A DNA stretch of 64,000 nucleotides from Schaalia sp. HMT-172 (GTDB taxonomy: Bacteria; Actinomycetota; Actinomycetes; Actinomycetales; Actinomycetaceae). The notes under the pieces were generated by a model. That model saw only the letters and a list, made by a program, of their open reading frames with translations. It was not told where the DNA came from and did no database searches. Position 1 is the first letter of the stretch, and every line of letters begins with the position of its first letter. Location: positions 1,736,001-1,800,000 of the forward strand of contig NZ_CP130058.1 in assembly GCF_030644365.1 (NCBI RefSeq). Reading direction: 5' to 3'. Both the position numbers and the translations under genes were made by a program. Positions 8,881-17,110 of this stretch are shown one piece after another.

Positions 8881-9816
8881 TCAGCTGCGTCCCGTGCCCT
8901 CCGGCCCGCCGGGCAGATCGGAGCCGTACCATTCCCGAAGCAGCGCGTATGCGATGGAGGCGCGTCCGGGCGCGCTGATCTCCCCCGATTCGAGCGCGCA
9001 AGCCAGATCCTCACGGCTATAGAAGCGCGCCCACTCGATCTCCACGCCATCCGCCTGAGGGGTCGGGCGCGGCGTGGCGGTGCGGGCGCGGTAGCCCATC
9101 ATCTGGGAGCGCCCGAAGGGCCACGGCTGGGTCGCAACGTAGGTGGGGGCCTCAATGTCGATGCCCACCTCCTCGGCGACCTCCCTGGCCACCGTGACGT
9201 CCGGGGACTCCCCGGCCTCGACGTATCCGGCGATAATCGACACGAAGCCGGGCTTCCACAGGGCGTTGTGCGCGAGCAACACGCGCCCATCGTGATCCTG
9301 AACGAGGACGATGATCGCCGGGTCCTGACGCGGGTATTCGAGCCGATCGCAGGCCTGGCAGCGAGCAGCCCAGCCGGCGGACTCCAGGGACACGGGAGAG
9401 CCACAACGTCCGCAGTAGCGGTAGGTGGCGTGCCAGCCCGCCAACGCCACGGCGGTCAGCGCCAGGGCCGCGTCGTCACCCCCAAGCCGCCAGCCGACCG
9501 CGCGCAGGTGCTCCCAGCGCCCCCGGGCCTCGTCCCGGCTGGTCTCGATCGCAACGACGCTGCGTCCGCCCGCCACCCCGATGAACGAGGCCGTGGTCCC
9601 CTCGGCCGCACGCACGGCCTCGTCCCCGGCCAGGCGTCGCAGAGTCGGCGTATCCGAGGGCCGCGCCCCGGCCTCGTCCAGGAGGACGAAACCGGCCGGA
9701 TCGACGACGATGACATCCGCCTCACCGGCGCGCACCAGGGCGATGGGAGCCGCGGATTCACGCAGCGCGACCGACGGATCGACGTCGCCGCGAACGAGAG
9801 GTAGATCAAGACTCAT
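8881..9816 (-). CDS. nudC: NAD(+) diphosphatase / RNA-deNADding Nudix hydrolase
   Basis: 311 residues. NudC hydrolyses NAD(H) to NMN(H) and AMP and can remove NAD caps from RNA. The zinc ribbon is present as CGRC and CQAC (about 175-195). The Nudix box reads [20 protein letters not shown] followed by VGI, with all catalytic Glu positions, and [13 protein letters not shown] is the NudC-specific SQPWPFPxS motif. A TACCGT box ends exactly 6 nt before the ATG, indicating a leaderless promoter divergent from rph. It precedes uvrD2, as in mycobacteria (Rv3199c-Rv3198c). Confidence 0.93.
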   Translation of the reverse strand: MSLDLPLVRGDVDPSVALRESAAPIALVRAGEADVIVVDPAGFVLLDEAGARPSDTPTLRRLAGDEAVRAAEGTTASFIGVAGGRSVVAIETSRDEARGRWEHLRAVGWRLGGDDAALALTAVALAGWHATYRYCGRCGSPVSLESAGWAARCQACDRLEYPRQDPAIIVLVQDHDGRVLLAHNALWKPGFVSIIAGYVEAGESPDVTVAREVAEEVGIDIEAPTYVATQPWPFGRSQMMGYRARTATPRPTPQADGVEIEWARFYSREDLACALESGEISAPGRASIAYALLREWYGSDLPGGPEGTGRS

Positions 9817-9852
9817 AACTCCACGGTAACGCGGTGGGCTACCCTAGGCACT

Positions 9853-10620
9853 ATGACAACCACTCCCCTGCGCGCCGATGGGCGCACCCCCTCCCAGCTC
9901 CGTCCCGTCTCCATGACCCGCGGCTGGTCGGGTACCGGCGAGGGCTCCGTCCTCATCGAGTTCGGCAACACCCGCGTCCTGTGTGTCGCCTCTTTCACCG
10001 AAGGAGTGCCACGCTGGAAGCGCGACTCCGGCGAGGGCTGGGTGACCGGCGAGTACTCGATGCTCCCGCGCGCCACCGAGCAGCGCTCCTCCCGAGAGTC
10101 CGTCAAGGGCAAGGTGGGCGGCCGCACGCAAGAGATCTCGCGACTCATCGGCCGTTCCCTGCGCGGCATCGTCGACGTGAGCGCGCTCGGCGAAAACACG
10201 ATCGTCCTGGACTGCGACGTCCTGCGCGCCGACGGCGGCACCCGCACGGCGGCCATCACGGGCGCCTATGTGGCGCTCGCGGACGCGGTGTCCTGGGCGA
10301 AGGACCAGGGCATCCTCAAGCCCTCCGCCACGGTCCTTTCCGACTCAATCTCCGCGATCTCGGTGGGCGTCATCGACGGCACCCCCATGCTGGACCTGCC
10401 CTACGTCGAGGACGTGCGAGCGCAGACCGATATGAACGTCGTTCAGACGGGCGACGGCCGCTTCATCGAGGTGCAGGGCACCGCCGAGCACGCCCCCTTC
10501 AACCGTGACGAGCTGGGCGAGCTCCTCGACCTGGCGACGCTCGGCAACGCTCAGCTCGCCGCGGCGCAGAAGCTCGCGCTCGAGGCCCCCCTCATGGAGC
10601 GCATCGAGGTGCGCCCGTGA
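9853..10620 (+). CDS. rph: Ribonuclease PH
   Basis: A 255-residue phosphorolytic exoribonuclease that trims tRNA 3' ends, of normal length for the family. Signature segments are [15 protein letters not shown] at the N-terminus, [16 protein letters not shown], and [13 protein letters not shown] with [18 protein letters not shown] around the phosphate-binding site. No Shine-Dalgarno is visible, but TACCCT ends 7 nt before the ATG, suggesting a leaderless transcript. Its stop codon overlaps the rdgB GTG start by 4 nt, so the two genes are translationally coupled. rph-rdgB next to murI and an MBL gene is a common actinobacterial order. Confidence 0.95.
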   Translation: MTTTPLRADGRTPSQLRPVSMTRGWSGTGEGSVLIEFGNTRVLCVASFTEGVPRWKRDSGEGWVTGEYSMLPRATEQRSSRESVKGKVGGRTQEISRLIGRSLRGIVDVSALGENTIVLDCDVLRADGGTRTAAITGAYVALADAVSWAKDQGILKPSATVLSDSISAISVGVIDGTPMLDLPYVEDVRAQTDMNVVQTGDGRFIEVQGTAEHAPFNRDELGELLDLATLGNAQLAAAQKLALEAPLMERIEVRP

Positions 10621-11231
10621 GCGCGCGCCTGGTCTTTGCGACCTCCAACGCGCACAAGGTCAGCGAGCTCGAGGCAATCTTGGCCCCCGCGTGGGAGGGC
10701 TTCGAGGCCGGGTGTGTGGCGCGCATGAGCGATTTCGACGTGGCCTCACCGGTCGAGGATGGGGTGAGCTTCGAGGAGAACTCCCTCATCAAGGCCCGCG
10801 CCCTGACTCGCGCCACGGGCCTGGCCGCCATCGCCGACGACTCCGGCATCACGGTGGACGTGCTGGGCGGGGCGCCCGGCATCTTCTCCGCGCGCTGGGC
10901 CGGCTCCCACGGGGACGACGCGGCAAATCTGCGTCTGCTCCTCGATCAGCTCTCCGACGTTCCCGACGCTCACCGCGGCGCAGCCTTCGTGTCGGCGGCC
11001 GTCCTGGTGACCCCGGATGGCCGCGAGTTCGTCCAGCGCGGCGAGGTGCGCGGCACCCTGACGCGCTCTCCCCACGGCGAGGGCGGGTTCGGCTACGACC
11101 CGATCTTCGTTCCCGAGGGCTTCGAGGTGACGACCGCGCAGATGAGCGCCGCGGAGAAGAACGCGATCAGCCACCGAGGCATCGCCTTCCGCGCTCTCAT
11201 GCCCCACATCGTGGAGTACTTGCGCGGCTAA
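10617..11231 (+). CDS. rdgB: Non-canonical purine NTP pyrophosphatase (RdgB/HAM1)
   Basis: 204 residues. It hydrolyses dITP, XTP and ITP to monophosphates to clean the nucleotide pool. Family motifs are [16 protein letters not shown] at the N-terminus, [20 protein letters not shown] around residue 80, the GFGYDPIF motif and [10 protein letters not shown] near the C-terminus. It starts with GTG inside the rph stop codon (GTGA overlap). Downstream are two inverted-repeat structures and the convergent 40-codon ORF. Confidence 0.95.
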   Translation: MSARLVFATSNAHKVSELEAILAPAWEGFEAGCVARMSDFDVASPVEDGVSFEENSLIKARALTRATGLAAIADDSGITVDVLGGAPGIFSARWAGSHGDDAANLRLLLDQLSDVPDAHRGAAFVSAAVLVTPDGREFVQRGEVRGTLTRSPHGEGGFGYDPIFVPEGFEVTTAQMSAAEKNAISHRGIAFRALMPHIVEYLRG

Positions 11232-11252
11232 GTCGCCGTGCGGGCCCGTGTG

Positions 11253-11311
11253 GTTGACGCGCCTGCTGGCGCCTCAACCGGCAGGCTCGCAGAGCAGTTC
11301 GTCGCGTCAAC
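11253..11311. other. Nested inverted-repeat structure after rdgB
   Basis: GTTGACGCG (11253-11261) and CGCGTCAAC (11303-11311) form a perfect 9-bp outer stem. Inside it GCCTGC (11261-11266) pairs with GCAGGC (11281-11286). This could be a structured 3' untranslated region of rph-rdgB; no known RNA family is recognised. Confidence 0.45.
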
Positions 11312-11317
11312 ATAGTT

Positions 11318-11345
11318 GTGCCGGGCACCCGAGGGTGTCCGGCAC
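11318..11345. terminator. Hairpin between rdgB and the small ORF
   Basis: GTGCCGGGCACC pairs with GGTGTCCGGCAC around a 4-nt loop (12 bp with one G-T pair). It lies 25 nt after the stop codon of the minus-strand small ORF and also downstream of rdgB, so it could serve both. No T-tract follows on either strand. Confidence 0.6.
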
Positions 11346-11370
11346 TAGTGTTCGCCCATCGGGCGCCCCA

Positions 11371-11493
11371 TCAGCGGGCAACGAGATTGCCGAAGAAGGG
11401 GCGGTCCATCGAGAACTGCAGCGGGTTGCGTTGTTGACGCATCCTGCGGTGATGGGTGAAGCGTTGAATGAGTGATGCGACGAAACGAGACAT
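11371..11493 (-). CDS. Small basic protein of unknown function, 40 residues
   Basis: ATG at 11493 with AGAGGAG about 7-8 nt upstream, the strongest ribosome binding site in this part of the window. The 40-codon frame ends at 11371 and is followed 25 nt later by a hairpin. The product begins MSRFVASLIQRFTHHR and ends PFFGNLVAR. It is rich in Arg, Gln, His and Phe, with an amphipathic-looking N-terminus and no Cys. The ~200 nt upstream are clearly more AT-rich than the surroundings, as expected for a promoter region. I recognise no family. It could be a short membrane-associated or stress peptide; that is inference. Confidence 0.55.
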   Translation of the reverse strand: MSRFVASLIQRFTHHRRMRQQRNPLQFSMDRPFFGNLVAR

Positions 11494-11718
11494 GGTGTGC
11501 TCCTCTTTGAGTACGTGCGATGGATCTATCACCGCGTCGTAGCTCTATGGTCGCTCCGTTGCACGCCTTTTTCCATCGATCTTCTCTTATTTTTCAGTAA
11601 AGTGTTTCTTACAGACTTTCCCTTGGGAAAGCTTGGCAAAACATTGACCGTTGCGGCAGAATTCCCTTAATTTATCGGGGATGAAATACGGGCGGGACGG
11701 GGAGCAGGCGCCGCCGCG

Positions 11719-12051
11719 TCAGCGCGCGCGGGCCAGGCGGCGACGCCGAGGCAGCAGGCGGCGCGGATCGACAAAGCGCGCGACCTGGAGGAGCCGGCGC
11801 GCCAGGCGGTCGCGCACACGCCAGATCATGGTGGCTCCAACCCCGATGAAGATCGCATTGGTGAGGAAGGACGGCCACGCACCGGTGGACGCGCACGCGA
11901 GGGCCAGGAGAATGCAGCTCGAGACATTCAGAGAGTGGTAGCGCAGAGAGTCGGGGGCGAAGCGTTTGGAGGAGACGAGGTAGTAGGCGGCGATGGAGGC
12001 GGCCGCGCCGACCCATCCGAGGATCACGATTGCCAGATGCGAGATGGTCAT
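11719..12051 (-). CDS. Small integral membrane protein, CBU_0592-like
   Basis: About 110 residues with three hydrophobic segments (LAIVILGWVGAAASIAAYYLV, SLNVSSCILLALACAS and FLTNAIFIGVGATMIW) and a very basic Arg-rich tail. The layout, including YHSLNVSSCILLA, fits the small CBU_0592-type membrane family of unknown function. I chose ATG 12051 and not the GTG at 12084 because CACAAT ends exactly 6 nt upstream. It is divergent from the LysR-type regulator 85 nt away, which makes it a candidate target of that regulator. Confidence 0.65.
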   Translation of the reverse strand: MTISHLAIVILGWVGAAASIAAYYLVSSKRFAPDSLRYHSLNVSSCILLALACASTGAWPSFLTNAIFIGVGATMIWRVRDRLARRLLQVARFVDPRRLLPRRRRLARAR

Positions 12052-12136
12052 GGAGCAATTGTGCCCCTTGCGGTAGTCAAGCACAATTGAATGGTTCTAT
12101 AGTTATCTTGCAGTTTCGCTTAACGATGGAGTGCGC

Positions 12137-13051
12137 ATGGACATCGACCCCCGACGCCTACCCTTCCTGCTCTCGGTTGCACGTGAAGGCGGCATCGTCG
12201 CCGCCGCAGACATCCTCATGGTGTCCCCATCGGCTGTCTCCCAGCAGATCCAAAAATTGGAGGAGGAGGTCGGGCTCAAGCTCGTCGAGCGCACGACCTC
12301 CGGCGCGATCCTCACCCCCGCCGGCAGTATCGTGGCCGAGGCCGGCGAACGCATCAACGCCGACATCGCCGAGGCCCTCAAAGCGCTGCGCCCGCTCACC
12401 GGCCAGGTGACGGGAACGGTGACCCTCGGAGCCTTCCTCACCATCTGCCGCTCCACTCTCATCCCCGCACTGCCCGACCTCACGGACGCCCTGCCCGGCA
12501 TCGACCTGCGCATCGAGGAGACGGAGGAGACTCCCGGCATGGCGGCCCTGCGCACAGGCCAATTCGACATCCTCGTCATCGAACGAGACGAGGACCCCGG
12601 CCTCGCGCCTCGCGGATACACGGACGTTCCCTTCATCGACGAACCGTGGGTGCTCGTCACCCCCGATTCCGCGCCCCCGATCGGATCCATCGAAGACCTC
12701 GCCGACCTCACGTGGCTGCGCGTCAACCCGGGCTCAAGCGGCGACCACGTCATGCGCCGCATCACCAAGGCATTCCCGGACACGCGCTGGGCCCCCCACC
12801 TCTACGCCACCTACGAGGCGGCCCGCTCCCTCGTGCGAGCCCGCGCGGGATCCACGATCCTGCCCGCCATGGCGCTCGCCGGCGCCCACACCGCAGGCAT
12901 GCGCGTGACGCCTCTGCCCTCGCTGGGCACCCGCAAAATCCTGCTGCGCCACAAGAACCACGGATGGAGCGAGGCGGGCGGTCCCGCGCGCGTGGCCACC
13001 TTCCTCACCGAATGGCAGCGGCACAACTCCTACGCCACCCCGACCGACTGA
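12137..13051 (+). CDS. LysR family transcriptional regulator
   Basis: 304 residues. The N-terminal winged helix-turn-helix (about 1-65, with GIVAAADILMVSPSAVSQQI) is followed by a periplasmic-binding-protein-like effector domain (about 90-290). ATG 12137 is preceded by GGAG with 5-nt spacing; the GTG at 12131 lies inside that site and is less likely. LysR regulators usually control a divergent neighbour, here the small membrane protein at 11719-12051. The effector is unknown. The gene converges on the MBL gene, with only a half copy of the CCCCGGCCTCGTC terminator motif between them (13056-13069). Confidence 0.9.
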   Translation: MDIDPRRLPFLLSVAREGGIVAAADILMVSPSAVSQQIQKLEEEVGLKLVERTTSGAILTPAGSIVAEAGERINADIAEALKALRPLTGQVTGTVTLGAFLTICRSTLIPALPDLTDALPGIDLRIEETEETPGMAALRTGQFDILVIERDEDPGLAPRGYTDVPFIDEPWVLVTPDSAPPIGSIEDLADLTWLRVNPGSSGDHVMRRITKAFPDTRWAPHLYATYEAARSLVRARAGSTILPAMALAGAHTAGMRVTPLPSLGTRKILLRHKNHGWSEAGGPARVATFLTEWQRHNSYATPTD

Positions 13052-13074
13052 GGCACCCCGGCCTCGTCCGCGCG

Positions 13075-13875
13075 CTAGAAGGACACCTCCATGCACGCCG
13101 CCGCAACGTCAAGGGGACCCGCCCACGTCTGGCGAACCTCGGACACCACCCGTTCACTGGACGTCCACGGCTGGATATGGGTCGCGATCATGCGCCCCAC
13201 GCCCGCGCGCGTCGCCAACTCACCCGCGCGTCGGCCATCCATGTGCATATCGGGTTCGCGCTCATCCGAGGTGAAACCGACCTCGCTGAGCAGCACATCC
13301 ACCCCACGCGCGCCCTCAACGATCGAGTCACACAGATCCGTGTCCCCCGTGTAGAACAGGGCGACGCGGCGCGCGGGATCGTCCTGCGAGGGCCCCTCGA
13401 TGCGCAGTCCGAAGGCCTCCACGGGGTGCAGGGCCCGGAAGGGACGAATCGTCATCGGACCCACCTCGTAGCTCTCGCCCACGCGGAGCCGCGTAAAAGC
13501 GAACTCGCCGTCGTAGGTCTCCCCCTCCGGCGCGCCCTCGATCTGGCGCACACGGTGCAGCGTCTCGCCCGGCCCAAACAGGGACACGGGCCGGATCGCG
13601 CACGAACCGGGACCCCACTTGCGGTACACCTGCAGGGAAATGATGTCGCCCATGTGGTCCGCGTGGCAGTGCGACAGCGCCAGCGCATCCAGGTCGCACG
13701 GACACAGGTGCGCCCACAGCGCACCAAACGACCCCGGCCCCATGTCGCACACGAGGGAGAAAACACGCTCACGCCCCGAGTCGGGGTCAACTCCGCGGGC
13801 CTGGACCAGGTAGGAGGACGCAGGAGAGCGAGGGCCCGACATGGAACCTGTCGCGCCGATAACGGTCAGCTTCAC
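13075..13875 (-). CDS. MBL-fold metallohydrolase
   Basis: 266 residues with the metallo-beta-lactamase fold. The metal-binding motif SHCHADHMGD (HxHxDH) is intact, YTGDTDLCDS supplies the bridging Asp and IATHIQPW the final His. It resembles the conserved actinobacterial MBL protein encoded next to murI (Rv1339-like), for which cyclic-nucleotide phosphodiesterase activity has been proposed in mycobacteria. The GTG start at 13875 is preceded by GGAGGGGGAG and overlaps the murI stop by 4 nt (GTGA), so the two genes are coupled. Confidence 0.85.
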   Translation of the reverse strand: MKLTVIGATGSMSGPRSPASSYLVQARGVDPDSGRERVFSLVCDMGPGSFGALWAHLCPCDLDALALSHCHADHMGDIISLQVYRKWGPGSCAIRPVSLFGPGETLHRVRQIEGAPEGETYDGEFAFTRLRVGESYEVGPMTIRPFRALHPVEAFGLRIEGPSQDDPARRVALFYTGDTDLCDSIVEGARGVDVLLSEVGFTSDEREPDMHMDGRRAGELATRAGVGRMIATHIQPWTSSERVVSEVRQTWAGPLDVAAACMEVSF

Positions 13876-14702
13876 GCGACTCCCCCTCCGGTGTTCACGC
13901 GGTCGACGGAGCCCACCTCCGGCCCCAGGAAGCGGCGCGCCAGACGCGGGAAGTTCTCCGAGGCCCCCGTGGCCAGGAACTGATGCGTCGGCCCGGTGCC
14001 CGCAGGCCACGGATCGTGCAGGAGGCCGCGGTCCACAAGCTCGTTGTACGTCACGTTCGCGGTGGCCTCCGAAGAGGTCACGAGCGTCACGCCCTCCCCC
14101 ATGACGCGCCCGATGACGCCAGTCAGCAGCGGGTAGTGCGTGCAGCCCAGGATCAGCGTGTCCACGCCGGCCTCTTTCAGGGGAGTCAGATACTCGCGCG
14201 CCACGGCCTCGATCTCCTCGCCCGTGGTCACCCCGGCCTCGACGAACTCGACGAACGCGGGGCATGCCTGCTGGCTGACCGTCAGCCCGGGCACGGCCGC
14301 GAGCGCGCGCAGGTAGGCCTCGGACTGGATGGTCGCCTTCGTCCCGATGACGCCGACGTGGCGGTTGCGCGTCGCGATGACGCTCTGGCGCGCGGCCGGA
14401 GTAATGACCTCGATGACGGGGATGCCCGCGTCGATCCAGTAGCGCTCGCGCGCGTCCGCGAGGGCTGCGGCGGTCGCGGTGTTGCAGGCGATGACGAGGG
14501 CCTTAACCCCGCGCGAGGCCAGCTCGTCGAGGGCGGACAGCGTCAGCGAGCGCACCTGTGCGATCGCGCGCGGACCGTAGGGCGTGTGCTCGGTGTCGCC
14601 CAGGTAGATGATCTCTTCGTCGGGCAGCTTATCGATGACCGCCCGGGCGACCGTCAGCCCACCTAGGCCCGAGTCGAAGATTCCGATCGGGGCGTTATTC
14701 AT
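13872..14702 (-). CDS. murI: Glutamate racemase
   Basis: 276 residues. It converts L-glutamate to D-glutamate for peptidoglycan synthesis. Motifs are FDSGLGGLTVARAV at the N-terminus, the first catalytic Cys in VIACNTATAAAL and the second in LILGCTHYPLL. Length is normal. It is the third gene of a clpS-DUF2017-murI-MBL operon, 16 nt after the DUF2017 stop and overlapping the MBL start. This order matches other Actinobacteria. Confidence 0.95.
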   Translation of the reverse strand: MNNAPIGIFDSGLGGLTVARAVIDKLPDEEIIYLGDTEHTPYGPRAIAQVRSLTLSALDELASRGVKALVIACNTATAAALADARERYWIDAGIPVIEVITPAARQSVIATRNRHVGVIGTKATIQSEAYLRALAAVPGLTVSQQACPAFVEFVEAGVTTGEEIEAVAREYLTPLKEAGVDTLILGCTHYPLLTGVIGRVMGEGVTLVTSSEATANVTYNELVDRGLLHDPWPAGTGPTHQFLATGASENFPRLARRFLGPEVGSVDRVNTGGGVA

Positions 14703-14718
14703 GCTTCGACCTTATTCC

Positions 14719-15291
14719 TTAATGAGTACTATTCACAGCTTCCAGGAGTGAGTCCTGCCACCACGTGATGAGCATGTAGATCGCCGCGACCGTCTGAGCG
14801 CGCTCCCCGGTCGTTTCACTCATCGCCAGTTTCTCGATGCGCTCGGCGTCCCCCTGTTCGGATAAGTCCAGTTCACCGGCCAAGCCGAAGCGGATGTCGT
14901 TGAGCGCCCCCAGCCACGACCACACGGCGTCCCGGGGGATCACGAGCGTCTCCCCGTCCCCGTGGGTAATGTGTTCAAGATCGCTGACCATGACACGCAG
15001 GCGCTCTGACTTTTCGGTGCGCAGCAGGTCCTCCGTGAGGGCGCGCATCCGTCCAGCGTCCTCGTCGTCCTCGCTCATGGGGGGCAGGAGCATCCCGAGG
15101 GTGCGTTCACGCGGGGCTTCCCTGCGTTGTTCGGTTTCGGTCGCGGCGCTGACCATCGACGAGGTCGAGGCGAAGTCGCCGGGGTCGTCGAGGACCACGA
15201 GGACCTCGCTGGCAAGCTGACGCAGGAGGAGCGCTTCGCCGGTGCTCATCGCTGCGGCGAAGCCACCGTCACGATAAGCGAAGGCTTCCAT
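14719..15291 (-). CDS. DUF2017 family protein
   Basis: 190 residues, starting at ATG 15291 four nt after the clpS stop. It has the DUF2017 pattern: N-terminal MEAFAYRDGGFAAAMSTGEA, a central charged linker, and a C-terminal helical part with the conserved VWSWLGALNDIRFGLAGELDL and YMLITWWQDSLLEAV segments. The function is unknown. It is nearly always encoded right after clpS in Actinobacteria, so a role linked to ClpS/ClpP proteolysis is plausible but unproven. Frames extending further upstream overlap clpS and are artefacts. Confidence 0.88.
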   Translation of the reverse strand: MEAFAYRDGGFAAAMSTGEALLLRQLASEVLVVLDDPGDFASTSSMVSAATETEQRREAPRERTLGMLLPPMSEDDEDAGRMRALTEDLLRTEKSERLRVMVSDLEHITHGDGETLVIPRDAVWSWLGALNDIRFGLAGELDLSEQGDAERIEKLAMSETTGERAQTVAAIYMLITWWQDSLLEAVNSTH

Positions 15292-15295
15292 GGGG

Positions 15296-15583
15296 CTAGT
15301 CTCTGTCCTCTTCGATGGTGGCGCGCAGGCCGTAGGAGTGCATGGCCATGACGTCGGCTTCGATGCGTTCGCGCACGCCCGTCGAGACGATCGCACGCCC
15401 ACGCGTGTGGACGGCCAGCATGAGTTCCTCGGCACGAGCGGCAGAGTAGCCAAAATACTCGCGGAACACGGCGGTCACGTAGCTCATGAGGTTGACCGGG
15501 TCATCCCACACGACGGCGCGCCACCGCCGCACGGAGGTGGCGGCCTCGTGCGTGCGCGGAATCGGCTGGGCGATGGTGGTCAT
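15296..15583 (-). CDS. clpS: ATP-dependent Clp protease adaptor ClpS
   Basis: 95 residues. ClpS delivers N-end-rule substrates to the ClpA/ClpC unfoldase. The core signature VVWDDPVNLMSYVTAVF, the AMHSYGL-type segment and the overall length fit the family. TAGGGT ends exactly 6 nt before the ATG, suggesting a leaderless promoter divergent from pncB. It is the first gene of the clpS-DUF2017-murI-MBL operon. Confidence 0.94.
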   Translation of the reverse strand: MTTIAQPIPRTHEAATSVRRWRAVVWDDPVNLMSYVTAVFREYFGYSAARAEELMLAVHTRGRAIVSTGVRERIEADVMAMHSYGLRATIEEDRD

Positions 15584-15664
15584 GTATCAACCCTAAGTCG
15601 AAGAGAGCGTCCATGGAAGCGAATTCGTCCCCCGGTGACACGCTTCTCAAGGTAGGCTCACAGT

Positions 15665-17008
15665 ATGCCTGCATCGACATCCACTTCATTACTCACCGAT
15701 ATGTACGAGCTCACGATGCTCGACGCCGCCCTGAAGGATGGCACCGCGCATCGACGCTGCACGTTTGAGCTGTTCGGGCGCCGCCTGCCCGCCACGCGCC
15801 GCTTCGGCGTCGTGGCCGGTACCGGCCGCATTCTCGAGGCGCTGGAGCGCTTCGAGTTCGACGCCGAGCAGACCGAATGGCTGCACAACCAAGGGATCAT
15901 CTCCGAGGAGGCCGCACGGTTCCTGGCCTCGTGGCGCTTCACGGGCGACATCTGGGGCTACGCCGAGGGCGAGTGCTACTTCCCCGGCTCTCCCCTGCTC
16001 ACCGTTGAGGGCACCTTCGCGGACTGCACGCTCCTGGAGACGCTGCTCCTGTCGATCCTTAACCACGACTGCGCGGTGGCCTCGGCCGCCTCGCGTATGA
16101 CGATCGCTGCTCACGGCCGCCCCTGCATGGACATGGGTGCGCGCCGAGCCCACGAGCGCGCTGCGGTGTCCGCGGCCCGCGCCGCGATCATCGGCGGCTT
16201 CCAGGGCACCTCCGACCTTGAGGCAGCCAAGCGCTACGGGATCCGCTGCATCGGCACGGCCGCCCACGCATTCACGCTCCTGCACGACACCGAGCGCGAC
16301 GCCTTCGATTCCCAGGTCGCCAAGCTGGGCGCGGGCACGACGCTGCTCGTGGACACCTACGACATCAGGCAGGGCGTCATCAACGCGGTCGAGGCCGCGC
16401 GCGCGGCTGGCGGCGAGCTGGGCGCGGTGCGCCTGGATTCGGGCGACCTGGTTGCTGAGGCGTTCAAGGTGCGCGGACAGCTCGACGCGATGGGCGCCAC
16501 CACCACGAAGATCACGGTGACCTCCGACCTGGATGAGTACGCGATCGCCGCCCTGGGCGCGGCCCCCGTGGATTTCTACGGCGTGGGCACCAAGCTGGTG
16601 ACGGGCTCTGGCGTGCCGACGGCCGCCCTGGTCTACAAGGTCGTCCAGCGCGAGGACGGCGACGGGAACATCGTGATGGTGGCCAAGAAGGCCGAGTCGA
16701 AGTCCACGGTTGGCGGGCGCAAGGTTGCCGGCCGCGTCATGGGCGAAGACGGCTACGCGACCGAGGAACTCCTCCTCGTGGGGACCTCCTTCGAGGAGGG
16801 CCAGGCTCTGCTGGCCGAGCGCGGCGCCCGCCCGCTGCAGGTGCAGCTGGTCCGCGGCGGCCAGATCGACGCCGAGGCCTGGGGTTCCGAGGCCCTCACC
16901 CGCGCCCAGGAGCACCACCTGCGCGCCCGCAACGAGCTGCCCTACCAGGCGTGGCGCCTCTCCGAGGGTGAGGCGGCGATCCCCACCCGCTACGAGAAGG
17001 TCGACTGA
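15665..17008 (+). CDS. pncB: Nicotinate phosphoribosyltransferase
   Basis: A 447-residue enzyme making nicotinate mononucleotide from nicotinate and PRPP (NAD salvage). Features are LLTDMYELTML at the N-terminus, FQGTSDLEAAKRYGI, the GTAAHAF segment with the active-site His, and LDSGDL plus FYGVGTKLVTG for phosphate/PRPP binding. TAGGCT ends 6 nt before the ATG. It is divergent from clpS as in mycobacteria (Rv1330c/Rv1331). It ends at a hairpin shared with the convergent helicase gene. Confidence 0.95.
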   Translation: MPASTSTSLLTDMYELTMLDAALKDGTAHRRCTFELFGRRLPATRRFGVVAGTGRILEALERFEFDAEQTEWLHNQGIISEEAARFLASWRFTGDIWGYAEGECYFPGSPLLTVEGTFADCTLLETLLLSILNHDCAVASAASRMTIAAHGRPCMDMGARRAHERAAVSAARAAIIGGFQGTSDLEAAKRYGIRCIGTAAHAFTLLHDTERDAFDSQVAKLGAGTTLLVDTYDIRQGVINAVEAARAAGGELGAVRLDSGDLVAEAFKVRGQLDAMGATTTKITVTSDLDEYAIAALGAAPVDFYGVGTKLVTGSGVPTAALVYKVVQREDGDGNIVMVAKKAESKSTVGGRKVAGRVMGEDGYATEELLLVGTSFEEGQALLAERGARPLQVQLVRGGQIDAEAWGSEALTRAQEHHLRARNELPYQAWRLSEGEAAIPTRYEKVD

Positions 17009-17033
17009 GCGCACTCGCCCACGTGACGACGCC

Positions 17034-17068
17034 CCGGCCTCGTCCTTCTCACGGAGGGACGAGGCCGG
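17034..17068. terminator. Shared terminator of pncB and the helicase gene
   Basis: Perfect 12-bp stem (17034-17045 with 17057-17068) with an 11-nt loop between convergent genes. The arms are CCGGCCTCGTCC and its complement, the same core as at 2987-3030. Confidence 0.75.
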
Positions 17069-17110
17069 AACTCGTGATGCGTCAGGGCGCGCTGAGTGCG
17101 CCGGGCGGCG

